NCBI GenBank assembly: GCA_001767195.1
Contig: MEKU01000063.1
Span: 1-44,736 of the forward strand
Source of the DNA: Acidobacteria bacterium RIFCSPLOWO2_02_FULL_67_21
GTDB taxonomy: Bacteria > Acidobacteriota > Vicinamibacteria > Vicinamibacterales > UBA2999
Length of the DNA: 44,736 nucleotides
Direction of reading: 5' to 3'
Made by a program: the position numbers and the translations under genes. Numbering within the stretch: the first letter of the stretch is position 1; the number at the start of each line of letters is the position of its first letter. The notes beneath the pieces are model-generated. The model was not told the origin of the DNA, did not search any database, and saw only the letters and a program-made list of their open reading frames with translations. This document shows, piece after piece, positions 26,388-34,629 of the stretch.

Positions 26388-27139
26388 CGCGTGCCTCCTG
26401 CGGTACCCACGTGGTCGTGCGCGGCGACATCGGCAACCGGAGTCGAGCCGGTGATCCTGTTGGCCGTGGCCGCAGTTGTCCTGAACTCCGTCATCCACGC
26501 GGCGTATTGCGCCGCCGAGCCGATGTGGATGCGTCCTGCCATCAGCCCATGCCCAACCCCGCACATCTCAACGCACTGAACGTCAAAGGTCCCTTCCCGC
26601 GTCGGCCTGAACCAGCCGTGGATCACGCGTCCTGGAATCGCATCCTGTTTCAAGCGGAACGCCGGCACCGAAAAGCTGTGCACGACGTCGCGCGCGTGCA
26701 ACTCGAAGGTGTAGACCCGGTCGCGCTGAACGTACATGTCGTCAACGGTGCGGATGTCGTCAGGTGTGTCGAGCTTGCCGTCGGGGCCGGCGTGCACGAA
26801 CGTCCACGACCACTGCTGGGCGATGATCCGAATCTGCTCCTCGCCAGGGGGCGCCGCGACTTTCACCTCGTTCCAGACGCGGAGCGCCGCCACGATGATG
26901 ATGATGTCGAAGACGACCACCGCATAGTGCGGGTACGACACCCATTTCTTCTGAGACCTATCCTCGCCAGATACATACTGGCCCCGGATCCCATCGCGCG
27001 CGCGGTATTTCCAAATGAATCCGAACAAGACGACTTCCGCGAGGATCAGCCAGACACCGACGATGACCGCAATGAGCAGCACCAGGCCGTCGATCGTTGA
27101 CGCGAACGTGGAGGCTTGTGGCAGCAACCACGAGATCAT
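26384..27139 (-). CDS. ctaC: cytochrome c oxidase subunit II (CuA)
   Basis: This 251-residue protein has two N-terminal TM helices and a cupredoxin domain with CuA ligands in 'VQCVEMCGVGHGLM' and a distal His in 'VVHSFSVP'. No haem c domain is attached. The dihaem cytochrome two genes upstream is the probable donor. Confidence 0.94.
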   Translation of the reverse strand: MISWLLPQASTFASTIDGLVLLIAVIVGVWLILAEVVLFGFIWKYRARDGIRGQYVSGEDRSQKKWVSYPHYAVVVFDIIIIVAALRVWNEVKVAAPPGEEQIRIIAQQWSWTFVHAGPDGKLDTPDDIRTVDDMYVQRDRVYTFELHARDVVHSFSVPAFRLKQDAIPGRVIHGWFRPTREGTFDVQCVEMCGVGHGLMAGRIHIGSAAQYAAWMTEFRTTAATANRITGSTPVADVAAHDHVGTAGGTR

Positions 27140-27151
27140 GTCCGGGCCTCC

Positions 27152-27256
27152 TCAAGAAATGATGTAGAGCACCGCCACCGCAAAGGCGACGACTCCGGCG
27201 ATGGTCATCGCGAAGATCCTCTTCGCGATCGCGTCCGACTCAAAAGTGGGCGTCAT
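27152..27256 (-). CDS. 34-residue single-helix protein of the oxidase operon
   Basis: A very small gene between the cytochrome and ctaC. Its product has a polar N-terminus (MTPTFESDAIAKR) and one TM helix. Similar tiny subunits accompany many oxidases. It lies 12 bp before ctaC. Confidence 0.55.
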   Translation of the reverse strand: MTPTFESDAIAKRIFAMTIAGVVAFAVAVLYIIS

Positions 27257-27275
27257 GTGGCGTTCTCGTGTGCTG

Positions 27276-27935
27276 TTACCCCGGAAGGCGTTGTATGTAG
27301 GCGGCGAGGTTGTCGATCCTCTCGGGCGCGACCGCCTTGTTGACCATCTCCCGCATGGCGGCTCCCACGTCGTCGCCCTCGGCTCCACCCCGGATGCCCG
27401 ACCGGTACTTCCTGATCTGGCTCGCCACGTACCAGTCGTTCAGACGGGCGATTCGCGGTGCCATGATCGACTCGTTGCCTTCACCCTTCTCGCCGTGACA
27501 GACCGCGCAGGCTGCGAAGTCGGCCCCCCCGGCGGCAGGGTCCGGCTCGGGGAGCGTCGGGATGACCTCGACATCCGGCATCGCCGCCACGTACGCCACG
27601 ACGGCGTCGACCTCTGCGTCGGACATCATCTGGCGGGCCATGGCCCGCATCCGCAGCCCCTTCTCATCGTCGGGGTGCTTGCCCCGCGTGCCGTCCTTGA
27701 AGCGCTGCAGCTGTCGCGTCAGATACCAGGCCGGCAGCCCGGCCAGTTTCGGAGCACTCAGCTCGACCTTGCCCTCACCGCCCGTCCCGTGACAGTGCTC
27801 GCAAGCGGCGTAGAGCTGCTCGCCGGTCGGACTGGTGTGTGCTTCGCCGCGGGCGCACCCAGCCGCCAGCAGGCCGCACGCCAAGGTGACGGCGGTCAGG
27901 GCCACGCCGACATAACCCCGTGGCATTTGGTTCAT
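27276..27935 (-). CDS. dihaem cytochrome c4-like lipoprotein
   Basis: This 219-residue protein has a lipobox (LLAAGC), so it is probably membrane-anchored in the periplasm. It has two class I haem domains (CEHCH and CAVCH), each with a distal Met candidate ('RMRAMARQMM', 'MREMVNKAV'). This is the cytochrome c4/c553 layout. As first gene of the oxidase operon it probably feeds CuA of CtaC; it could also feed NirS or NorS. Confidence 0.9.
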   Translation of the reverse strand: MNQMPRGYVGVALTAVTLACGLLAAGCARGEAHTSPTGEQLYAACEHCHGTGGEGKVELSAPKLAGLPAWYLTRQLQRFKDGTRGKHPDDEKGLRMRAMARQMMSDAEVDAVVAYVAAMPDVEVIPTLPEPDPAAGGADFAACAVCHGEKGEGNESIMAPRIARLNDWYVASQIRKYRSGIRGGAEGDDVGAAMREMVNKAVAPERIDNLAAYIQRLPG

Positions 27936-28300
27936 CGGGCTGTCTCCTTCGATCGCGTCGTGCTGAAACGGACTAAACGGTTGAACCCGCGCTGGAGCAC
28001 GGGCTCGTCGTGGCCCATAGTCGGGTCGAGGGTAGGGTTCCCCATCTTGCCTGGGTTATCGTGTGGAGAAATTTTTCAGCTTGAAGGATCCTCGACACTC
28101 GTCGAGCAAACAGAATGCCGGGTTGTCGGCGAGCGCGGCGGTTTCGTTTTCGGGCCAGAACGGTCTATTTGGCTCAGGAAACTGGTGCGTTCAACCCAGT
28201 AATTGCGGAGAATTTCACAAGGGCCGTGAAAATTTGCACCGCTGCGGTCGCGAAAAAAATCGCGAGCCGTTTTCAACGGCTGACGACGCGTGATTCCGCC
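27936..28300. other. intergenic region upstream of the oxidase operon
   Basis: 365 bp with no gene I can support and more A/T than its surroundings. It holds a TTCAC-N7-GTGAA dyad near 28213-28231 and a TCGCGA repeat separated by six A at 28248-28265. No convincing sigma-70 or sigma-54 promoter is visible, although the oxidase operon must start from here. Confidence 0.4.
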
Positions 28301-28530
28301 TCACGCCATGAGCACCACTTGGCCTTGTACCGACCAGCGCTCCAAGTCGGGCAGGAAATAGCGAAGGCGGCACTTCTTGAGTTCGCGCCCGGTCTCCAGC
28401 ACCGCCTAGTCGGTGGTGCCGACGACAGACGCCAGTCGAGTCACAAGGTCCCGGCAGCTCGTGGCATCAGGACCATGGACCATGCTGTAGAGGGCGCACG
28501 GAAAGCCCGGAAGGCGCTCGCGCGCGCAGC
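28301..28530 (-). pseudogene. duplicated 3' fragment of nirDL, broken
   Basis: These 230 bp match 28968-29197 (the last 76 codons and stop of nirDL) in direct orientation, 667 bp apart. There are no indels and about 14 to 15 mismatches (roughly 94% identity by eye). One mismatch turns a Tyr codon into TAG, so the copy cannot encode the full tail. No start or upstream domain accompanies it. It is a remnant of a tandem duplication followed by deletion. Confidence 0.88.
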
Positions 28531-28635
28531 CGCGATGACGTTGACCGCGTGGGACAACGGTCCGCCGAAGAAATGTGCGCGGGGTGACGAAGATCTTTGA
28601 GGAAATCGTTCGAGGCGGACTTGTGCGTCAGGTTG

Positions 28636-28779
28636 TCAGGGCAGTATCACGAGCGCAGCCCAGAGGCTAACCGCGCCGACCACCACGAAGAAGGCCAGAG
28701 CTAAAGGGCCTGGCTGCAGTTCCTGTGCGGCGTCATGCGCCGTTGGGTGTGCACACGGCGTCTCGTGCGACAACGCCAT
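28636..28779 (-). CDS. possible 47-residue tail-anchored membrane protein
   Basis: A short reading frame between the nirDL gene and its fragment. Its product has a His-containing polar N-terminus and a clean C-terminal TM helix ('LALAFFVVVGAVSLWAALV'). No good ribosome site is visible, so the start at 28779 is uncertain. It may be the surviving neighbour from the duplicated segment. The rest of 28531-28967 holds nothing else recognisable. Confidence 0.35.
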   Translation of the reverse strand: MALSHETPCAHPTAHDAAQELQPGPLALAFFVVVGAVSLWAALVILP

Positions 28780-28967
28780 CCGCGATGCCGATCGCGTTCG
28801 CCACGCCAGAAGCCGACCGTTGCCGCTTCGTCGCGGCGTCTCGTGCACCCCTGGAGCATCGTCGTCTCGGCTCGAGAGCGAAGTGCGATCGCACGCCGCT
28901 ACCTTCTCGCGCCGATCCGCCGACAGGACGCGGATCCCATCAGCGAGCCCACGATGCGTGGTTCCCG

Positions 28968-29990
28968 TCACGCCACGAGAGCGGTTTGGCCTTGTACCCA
29001 CCAGCGCTCCAGGTCGGGCAGGAAATAGCGAAGGCGGCACTTCTTGAGCTCGCGCTCGGTCTCCAGCACCGCGTAGTCGGCGGTACCGACGACAGACGCC
29101 AGTCGAGTCACAAGGTCCCGGCAGCTCGTGGCATCAGGACCATGGACCATGCTGTAGAGGGCGTACGGAAAGCCCGGAAGGCGCTCGCGCGCGTAGCAAT
29201 GGCTCACCTGCGGTGTCCGCGCCAGTCGGCGCCCGGCCTCATCCAGTTCCTCGCCGCACACGTTCCACACGACCATGGCGTTGCCGCGCACGCCGATACT
29301 CCGCTGGCGGAAGGTCGCCACGTACCGCCGGACCGCGCCGCCGAGGTGCTGGCGGGCGAACTCCAGAAGCTCCTCCTCGCCGCATTCGGCGAGGTCGGCC
29401 AGCGAGGCAAACGGCCGTTCGATCAGCGGAAGGGGAGTCTGCAACGCGCGGAAGAGCCGCTCGTGGCGGGCCGACAGATCGAGCGGCGGCAGATCGGGCA
29501 GATCCTGCGCGGTCGTCGAGTTCTCGCCGGACAGCAGGTCGAAGTTGACGCCCACCTTGTATGTACCCGTCCGTCGAGCCGCAAAGAAGCGTGCTTCGGC
29601 GCGGCTCTCGAGTCGTGCGAGGGTCTCTTTGAGCCCCATCGTCCGCGGAACGGCGATCGTGAACCAGAGGTTGTACGCATGCCTGCGCAGGTAGTTGTGG
29701 GTGACGGTCGGGTGGGCGTTGACGACGGCAATCACGCGGGGAAGCTCCTGCTCGGGCACGGCTGCCGCGCATAGGGCGGTTTCGTACCCGAGCAGGCTCC
29801 CTTCGAGCACGGCCGAGATCTCCCGGAGCTTGCCTTCGCTGCTCCACGTACGGAGCTGTACCAGCACGTCGCTCGACTGGAGTTCGAGACGCCGCCCCAG
29901 TTCGGCGAAGGGGCGAACGCAGAGAGGAACACCTTCCTGGATCGCTCTCGCCAGCGCATTCTCTTCTCGAGGCGACAGCTTCACTGACAT
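28968..29990 (-). CDS. nirD: NirDL-type sirohaem decarboxylase (two AsnC-like modules)
   Basis: This 340-residue fusion has two NirD/NirL-like modules (about 1-165 and 175-335), each an AsnC/Lrp-like helix-turn-helix plus a ligand domain. The product decarboxylates sirohaem to didecarboxysirohaem in haem d1 synthesis. The conserved His segment 'VTHNYLRRHAYNLWFT' is visible in the first module. The counterpart in the second, 'VSHCYAR', includes the active-site-type His. It starts 5 bp after the nirF stop (TGATCGAGATG). Its 3' end is duplicated downstream as a pseudogene. Confidence 0.88.
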   Translation of the reverse strand: MSVKLSPREENALARAIQEGVPLCVRPFAELGRRLELQSSDVLVQLRTWSSEGKLREISAVLEGSLLGYETALCAAAVPEQELPRVIAVVNAHPTVTHNYLRRHAYNLWFTIAVPRTMGLKETLARLESRAEARFFAARRTGTYKVGVNFDLLSGENSTTAQDLPDLPPLDLSARHERLFRALQTPLPLIERPFASLADLAECGEEELLEFARQHLGGAVRRYVATFRQRSIGVRGNAMVVWNVCGEELDEAGRRLARTPQVSHCYARERLPGFPYALYSMVHGPDATSCRDLVTRLASVVGTADYAVLETERELKKCRLRYFLPDLERWWVQGQTALVA

Positions 29991-29995
29991 CTCGA

Positions 29996-31207
29996 TCACA
30001 GTCCTGCCGTGAAGGCCCGCCACAGGCCGAAGATGCCGGACGGAGAACGCAACGTTTCGCTGTCCTCGATGGCGTAGGTACGCGCGTTCACGAGGAAGAG
30101 CTTGTCTTCCGCGTTGGCGGTGATGAGGGCGTGGCTCCCGCGCGGCATGAACTCGATGTGATAGATCCGCGCGCCGACGCGGAACGTGTGGACGACCTCG
30201 AGCGATTCGACATCCACCACCTGTACGAATGCATCGTCCGCCTCCCCCGAGAACGTCACCCACACATGGCGCTCGCCCGGCGCCCGCACGGCGTAGACGG
30301 GGTGGCCTCGCAGCTCGATCGAGCGCTTGAACTTCCAGGTGTAGCGGTCGAGCACGGCGAGGCGCTTCTCGCCGACCAGCGGGACGAAGACCGAGCCCTG
30401 CGCCACCGCCCACGACGCGAGGTGCGGGAGCTTCTTCGGCGCGGCCCGGTCGTACGCGCGGCCGGGCTCGCGCAGCGACACGACCCGCGGCAACGGCTCC
30501 GGGGCTTCCAGGTCGAGCACCGTGACGTCCGCCGAGTCGAGGTGCCCGACGACGTAGTAGCGGCCGTCGGGGGTGATCATGGCGTCGTACGGCTCCCCGG
30601 CCGGCGTGGCGATGCGGCGCTCCAGGACGGGCTCCTCGCCCGAGGCATCAACGATCCAGACCTCGGCGCCTTCGATGAGCGCGCAGACGAAACGGTTCCC
30701 CGGCGCGTCGACGACGCCGGTGACGCGCGAGAGGAGCCGCCGGCCGTTGCGTTCGAACTCGCCGGGAATGCGGCGCACGACGCCCAGCGTGCGAGCATCC
30801 AGGATCGTGACGCCGCCCGGCACATATTCGGCCGTCGCCACGAAACGCCCATCCTGGCTGATGGCCATATCGATGGAACTGTTCGATGTCTGCACCTCGC
30901 CCGCACGCTCGAGCGACTGCAAATCGATGCGCGTGAGCTTGCCGCTGCGGGTGGCGATGTAGCCGTAATCGAGCCAGCGGGAGAAGGTCATCAGCGCGTG
31001 CTGCAGGTTTCCGAGGCCCTCGATGCGCCCCACCACGCGACGCTCCGCGAGGTCGTAGACGGCGAGGCTGGCGGAGTTCCGCTCGACCACGAAGACGCGC
31101 GAGCCGATGCCGCTTGCCCCGCTCGCCGGGTCCGCCGCGATTCTCGTGCCTGCAAGGCCGGCAATACACGTCACGAGCAACGTCACTCCCGCTCGTCTCA
31201 TACTCAT
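29996..31207 (-). CDS. nirF: NirF, haem d1 biosynthesis protein
   Basis: This 403-residue protein has an N-terminal signal or anchor and an eight-bladed d1-type beta-propeller like that of NirS, without the haem c domain ('VFVVERNSASLAVYDL', 'DGRYYVVGHLDSADV', 'ARIYHIEFMPRG'). NirF acts in the periplasm as a dehydrogenase in the last step of haem d1 formation. The start overlaps the nirJ stop as ATGA. Confidence 0.92.
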   Translation of the reverse strand: MSMRRAGVTLLVTCIAGLAGTRIAADPASGASGIGSRVFVVERNSASLAVYDLAERRVVGRIEGLGNLQHALMTFSRWLDYGYIATRSGKLTRIDLQSLERAGEVQTSNSSIDMAISQDGRFVATAEYVPGGVTILDARTLGVVRRIPGEFERNGRRLLSRVTGVVDAPGNRFVCALIEGAEVWIVDASGEEPVLERRIATPAGEPYDAMITPDGRYYVVGHLDSADVTVLDLEAPEPLPRVVSLREPGRAYDRAAPKKLPHLASWAVAQGSVFVPLVGEKRLAVLDRYTWKFKRSIELRGHPVYAVRAPGERHVWVTFSGEADDAFVQVVDVESLEVVHTFRVGARIYHIEFMPRGSHALITANAEDKLFLVNARTYAIEDSETLRSPSGIFGLWRAFTAGL

Positions 31208-32421
31208 ACAACGGCCTCCCGTGCGTCGGCCGTCGCCGCGTTGACCTTGGAGCTCTCGGGCGACACGCCGACTTCGCAGTCGGTCATCACACAGGCCGGG
31301 TCGGGCGCCCAGAGTGCTCCGTACCGGGCCAGGGCACGCTCCCGATGCGATCCACGGCAGACGGCCTTGTAGGCACACGCCCCGCACCGCCCCTGCAGCA
31401 GTTCCTCGCGGTTGCGGAGCGCCTGGAGGAGAGGATGCGCGAGGATTTCGGCAAACGTGTGCCGTCGGATATCTCCGACGACCTGCGTGGTGAAGAACTG
31501 GTCGGGATGCACCCGGCCTCGATGATCGATGGCGAGGATGCGCTCGCCCGCCGAGTTGCCGCCGCGACGTCGAAGGACGGCCTCCACGTGTGTGGCGGCT
31601 CCGTTGCCATGTCGCGCCTCTATCCAGCGGAGAAAACAGGGTCCGTCCGAGTCGTTGCCACCGGTGACCACGCGAAGAGCCGCGCCACGCCGCACCAGCC
31701 GTTCGGCTGTTTCGAACAGCTGGCCGAGCACTGCCCGGCTTTCGGCGGGGGACAGGTCTTCAGCGGCGAGTGTGAATCCGCGGCCGGAGTACAGGAGGTG
31801 CGACAGATAGAACCGATCGACGCCGTTCATGACGGCCCATTCGACGAGCGGTTCAACTTGAGCGGCGTTCAGGCGTGTCACCGTCATCCGAACGCCCACC
31901 CACATACCGGCCGCCTTGGCGTACGCCACGCCGAGTGCCGCACGCTCGAACCCCCCCTGCATGCCGCGGTAGGAGTCGTTGAACGGCGCCAGGCCGTCCA
32001 GACTGACGCCGACGTATGAGACGCCGGCGGTGGCGAGGGCCCCGGCCATGCGCGCGTCGAGCGGGACGCCGCTCGTCGACAGCATCGGATGGAGGCCGAC
32101 CGCGTGCGCGTGCGCGGCCAGCTCGAGGAGATCGTCACGAAGGAGCGGCTCGCCGCCGCTCAAGATCAGGACGCGGACACCCGCTTCTGCAAGGCTGTCG
32201 ACGAGTCGTCTCGCCTCGGTCGTCGTCAGGTCATGGGGTGAAGGCGCGGAGGTGGCGGCCGCGTAGCAGTGCGGGCAGCGAAGGTTGCAGTGATGGCAGA
32301 CATTCCACACGACGACGGGAGGCGCCACACGCGCCCCGTAGCGGGCAGGGGCATGAGCCGCGACGGTATCAGCCGCGACTCGCCCCAGCGCAACGTTGAC
32401 GAGCTCGGTGACCTCGAGCAT
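31204..32421 (-). CDS. nirJ: NirJ, radical-SAM haem d1 synthase step
   Basis: This 405-residue radical-SAM enzyme has the cluster motif 'CNLRCPHCY' (Cys-x3-Cys-x2-Cys read with the preceding Cys), SAM motif 'LSGGEPLLRDD', and a C-terminal SPASM-like Cys set ('CGACAYKAVCRG', 'CVMTDCE'). NirJ removes two propionate chains from didecarboxysirohaem and installs the oxo groups' precursors. It begins 9 bp after nirS. Confidence 0.92.
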   Translation of the reverse strand: MLEVTELVNVALGRVAADTVAAHAPARYGARVAPPVVVWNVCHHCNLRCPHCYAAATSAPSPHDLTTTEARRLVDSLAEAGVRVLILSGGEPLLRDDLLELAAHAHAVGLHPMLSTSGVPLDARMAGALATAGVSYVGVSLDGLAPFNDSYRGMQGGFERAALGVAYAKAAGMWVGVRMTVTRLNAAQVEPLVEWAVMNGVDRFYLSHLLYSGRGFTLAAEDLSPAESRAVLGQLFETAERLVRRGAALRVVTGGNDSDGPCFLRWIEARHGNGAATHVEAVLRRRGGNSAGERILAIDHRGRVHPDQFFTTQVVGDIRRHTFAEILAHPLLQALRNREELLQGRCGACAYKAVCRGSHRERALARYGALWAPDPACVMTDCEVGVSPESSKVNAATADAREAVV

Positions 32422-32430
32422 GGCGCACCG

Positions 32431-34458
32431 TCAGTAGACGTCGCCCGCCGTGTTGAAGACGTTGAACTTGCCCGTGGGCGTGACGAGCCAGTCGCCCTCG
32501 ATCCGGGTCTTCTCCTTGAGCGTCTTGTCGTCGTAGACGATGAGCTCGCCCTCTCTGTCCCAGACGGACACCCACACCTCGGTGCCGGCCTTGTTGTACT
32601 CGAAGTGGACCGCGCGCCCGCGTGCGGAGGCGGTGAAGCACCGATCGATCTTCCCCTCCTTCTTCGAATAGATGCAGATCTGGCGTGTGCCGTTCGGTTC
32701 GTTCGAGAGCGGCGAGTCGAGCCACACCCACGGCGACTTCGGATGCGTCTTGATGAAGAGGCCTCCCGGCTCCCCGAGCGCCACCTCACGCACGACCTTC
32801 CAGGCATGCTGCGGCTTCCTGGCGGGGTCGGCGCCGTAGATGACGAGCTTCCCCTCGCCCATGTGCGTGGTGCCGTTCACCCAGCCGTACTCGGGATCCT
32901 CCCAGTTGGCGCCTCGCCCCGGATGCGGCCGCACGCCGGTCTTGAACTTCGTGACCAGCGTGCCGTTCTTCACATCGATGACGGCCATCTGATCGCGCAT
33001 GTTTGCGGCGACCATGAAGTACTGTTTCGTGCGATCCCAGCCGCCGTCGTGCAGGAAGCGCTCCGCGGCGATCTTCTTGGTGACAGGGAAGCCGGGTTTC
33101 GAGTAGTCGACGATCGCCACGTGCCCGGACTCCTTCAGGCTGACCACCCACTGCGGCCCGTGGTGAGAGGGCACGATGGCGGCCACGCGGACCTCTTTCA
33201 GCGCCTCGCCCGTATCGTAGGCCGGCGTCGTGATGTCCACGACCGTCTTGGGCTCGAGCGTCTGCCCGTCGAAGACGACGTACTGCGGCGGCCAGTAACA
33301 GCCTTCGATGAGCAGCTTGTCCTCGTACCCCTTGTACTTCGAGGCTTCGATGCTCCGCGCGTCGACGCATCCTTTCACCTGAGCCACGAGCGTGGGCGTC
33401 TCGGGCCAGAGGTCGATCATCGACACGCGGCCGTCGCGGCCGACGGCATAGAAGTAGCGGCCGGTCGACGAGGAGCGCAGGATGTGCACGGCAAACCCCG
33501 TCTCGATGACGCCCGCGAGCTCCTTGGTATCGCCGTCGACGATGGCGACTTTGCCGGCGTCGCGCAGGATGACGCCGAAGTAGTTGTCCCACTGACGCTT
33601 CGTGACCGGCGTCTTGGGCCGGCTCGCAGGGGGTACGAGCAGCTTCCAGCTTTCGCGGATCTCCTCGAACGACACCGCAGGCGGGTCGGGCGCCGGCATC
33701 AGGAGGTAGGCCGACATGAGCCGCACGTGCTCGGGTGTCAGAATCCCCTCGTTCCCGAGCGCCGGCATCCCCCCAGGCGTGCCGTTGGTGAGGATGTTCT
33801 GGACGGCCTTCGCGCCCAGTTCGGCGGTATGCGCCGGCTCGATGTTGGGTCCCGTCGCGCCCTTTCGGAGCAGCCCGTGGCAGCCGGCACAGCGGTCGAA
33901 GTAGAGGTTCTTGGCCTGCTCGAACGCGGCTCCGGTCAACACCGGAGCGGGCGCCTCAGACGGGGCCGCCACGCTCGGCGATTGCGTGCTCCGGGCATCG
34001 ATCAGGGCGAGCACCGGCTGTACGGTCGCTGCGCCGGGGGCCTTCTTCGCGCTTTCGATCTCGATATAGGCAAGGACCTGCTGCGCTTCCTGATCGGACA
34101 AGCGGAGAGATTTCATCCGGGACTGGCCCCGCGCTGCGACAAGCTTGCGAGCCTCGGGGTCGGTCTCCACCATCGTCTCCGAATCCTTCAGCCATCGAAC
34201 GAGCCATGCGTGCTCCCGGCGTCTGTGCACGTTGCCGAGATCCGGACCGAGGAGTGACCCGTCGCCGATGGTGTGGCAACCGACACACTTCTTCTGAAAA
34301 ATGCTGCCGCCTGTTGCGATGTCTTCCGTGCTGGAACCGGCCGCAGCCGACCCGTCGACGGCGCCAAAGGCCGCGAGACCAAGCAACGCCGCCAGCAAGG
34401 TGGCGAAGCGCACGACGCGTCGCACACCGCAGCGCACCGACACTGTATCCGTCGTCAT
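32431..34458 (-). CDS. nirS: cytochrome cd1 nitrite reductase NirS with an extra N-terminal cytochrome c domain
   Basis: This 675-residue protein is about 100 residues longer than usual NirS. After a signal peptide there are two c-haem domains: an extra one (CVGCH 58-62, Met115 candidate ligand) and the standard NirS one (CAGCH 190-194). The d1 beta-propeller follows (about 265-675), with 'GREGR'-like blades and the His pair in 'VPSHHGPQW'. The enzyme reduces nitrite to NO in the periplasm. The extra domain is probably a built-in electron donor. The start at 34458 has a GGAG site, 36 bases after the predicted sigma-54 transcript start. Confidence 0.93.
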   Translation of the reverse strand: MTTDTVSVRCGVRRVVRFATLLAALLGLAAFGAVDGSAAAGSSTEDIATGGSIFQKKCVGCHTIGDGSLLGPDLGNVHRRREHAWLVRWLKDSETMVETDPEARKLVAARGQSRMKSLRLSDQEAQQVLAYIEIESAKKAPGAATVQPVLALIDARSTQSPSVAAPSEAPAPVLTGAAFEQAKNLYFDRCAGCHGLLRKGATGPNIEPAHTAELGAKAVQNILTNGTPGGMPALGNEGILTPEHVRLMSAYLLMPAPDPPAVSFEEIRESWKLLVPPASRPKTPVTKRQWDNYFGVILRDAGKVAIVDGDTKELAGVIETGFAVHILRSSSTGRYFYAVGRDGRVSMIDLWPETPTLVAQVKGCVDARSIEASKYKGYEDKLLIEGCYWPPQYVVFDGQTLEPKTVVDITTPAYDTGEALKEVRVAAIVPSHHGPQWVVSLKESGHVAIVDYSKPGFPVTKKIAAERFLHDGGWDRTKQYFMVAANMRDQMAVIDVKNGTLVTKFKTGVRPHPGRGANWEDPEYGWVNGTTHMGEGKLVIYGADPARKPQHAWKVVREVALGEPGGLFIKTHPKSPWVWLDSPLSNEPNGTRQICIYSKKEGKIDRCFTASARGRAVHFEYNKAGTEVWVSVWDREGELIVYDDKTLKEKTRIEGDWLVTPTGKFNVFNTAGDVY

Positions 34459-34504
34459 ACCGATCCTCCGTTGCATACACGGCCAGTCCATACGCGGGCA
34501 CGCG

Positions 34505-34520
34505 AGCAAGCTGCGAGCCA
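34505..34520 (-). promoter_or_regulatory. sigma-54 promoter of nirS-nirJ-nirF-nirDL
   Basis: Minus strand reads TGGCTCG, CAGC, TTGCT, the best-placed of the three copies. Predicted start is near 34494, with a normal 36-base leader to nirS. Confidence 0.88.
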
Positions 34521-34589
34521 GGCGGCGAGCACACGAGGATCGTCGTTTTTCAGGGGATCCGCGCCGCCTGGCGCGCTGGCCTGGCTAGC

Positions 34590-34620
34590 GGCGGTTCACA
34601 GATGTATAGGGCCCTATACG
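34590..34620 (-). promoter_or_regulatory. upstream activator site (copy C) of nirS
   Basis: The 16-bp core GTATAGGGCCCTATAC is a perfect palindrome (34604-34619 within the 18-bp unit 34603-34620). AACCGCC follows on the minus strand (34590-34596). It lies 70 bp upstream of the nirS -24 element and just beyond the stop of the response regulator gene. Confidence 0.78.
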
Positions 34621-34629
34621 AAGGCAGCT

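Noticed and set aside
24120-26579. Long plus-strand reading frame across the oxidase genes
   Set aside because: It is the antisense shadow of ctaD/ctaE; the product is charged, repetitive and without domains.
32269-34257. Long plus-strand reading frame opposite nirS
   Set aside because: Antisense shadow; nirS on the minus strand has clear haem motifs and a promoter.
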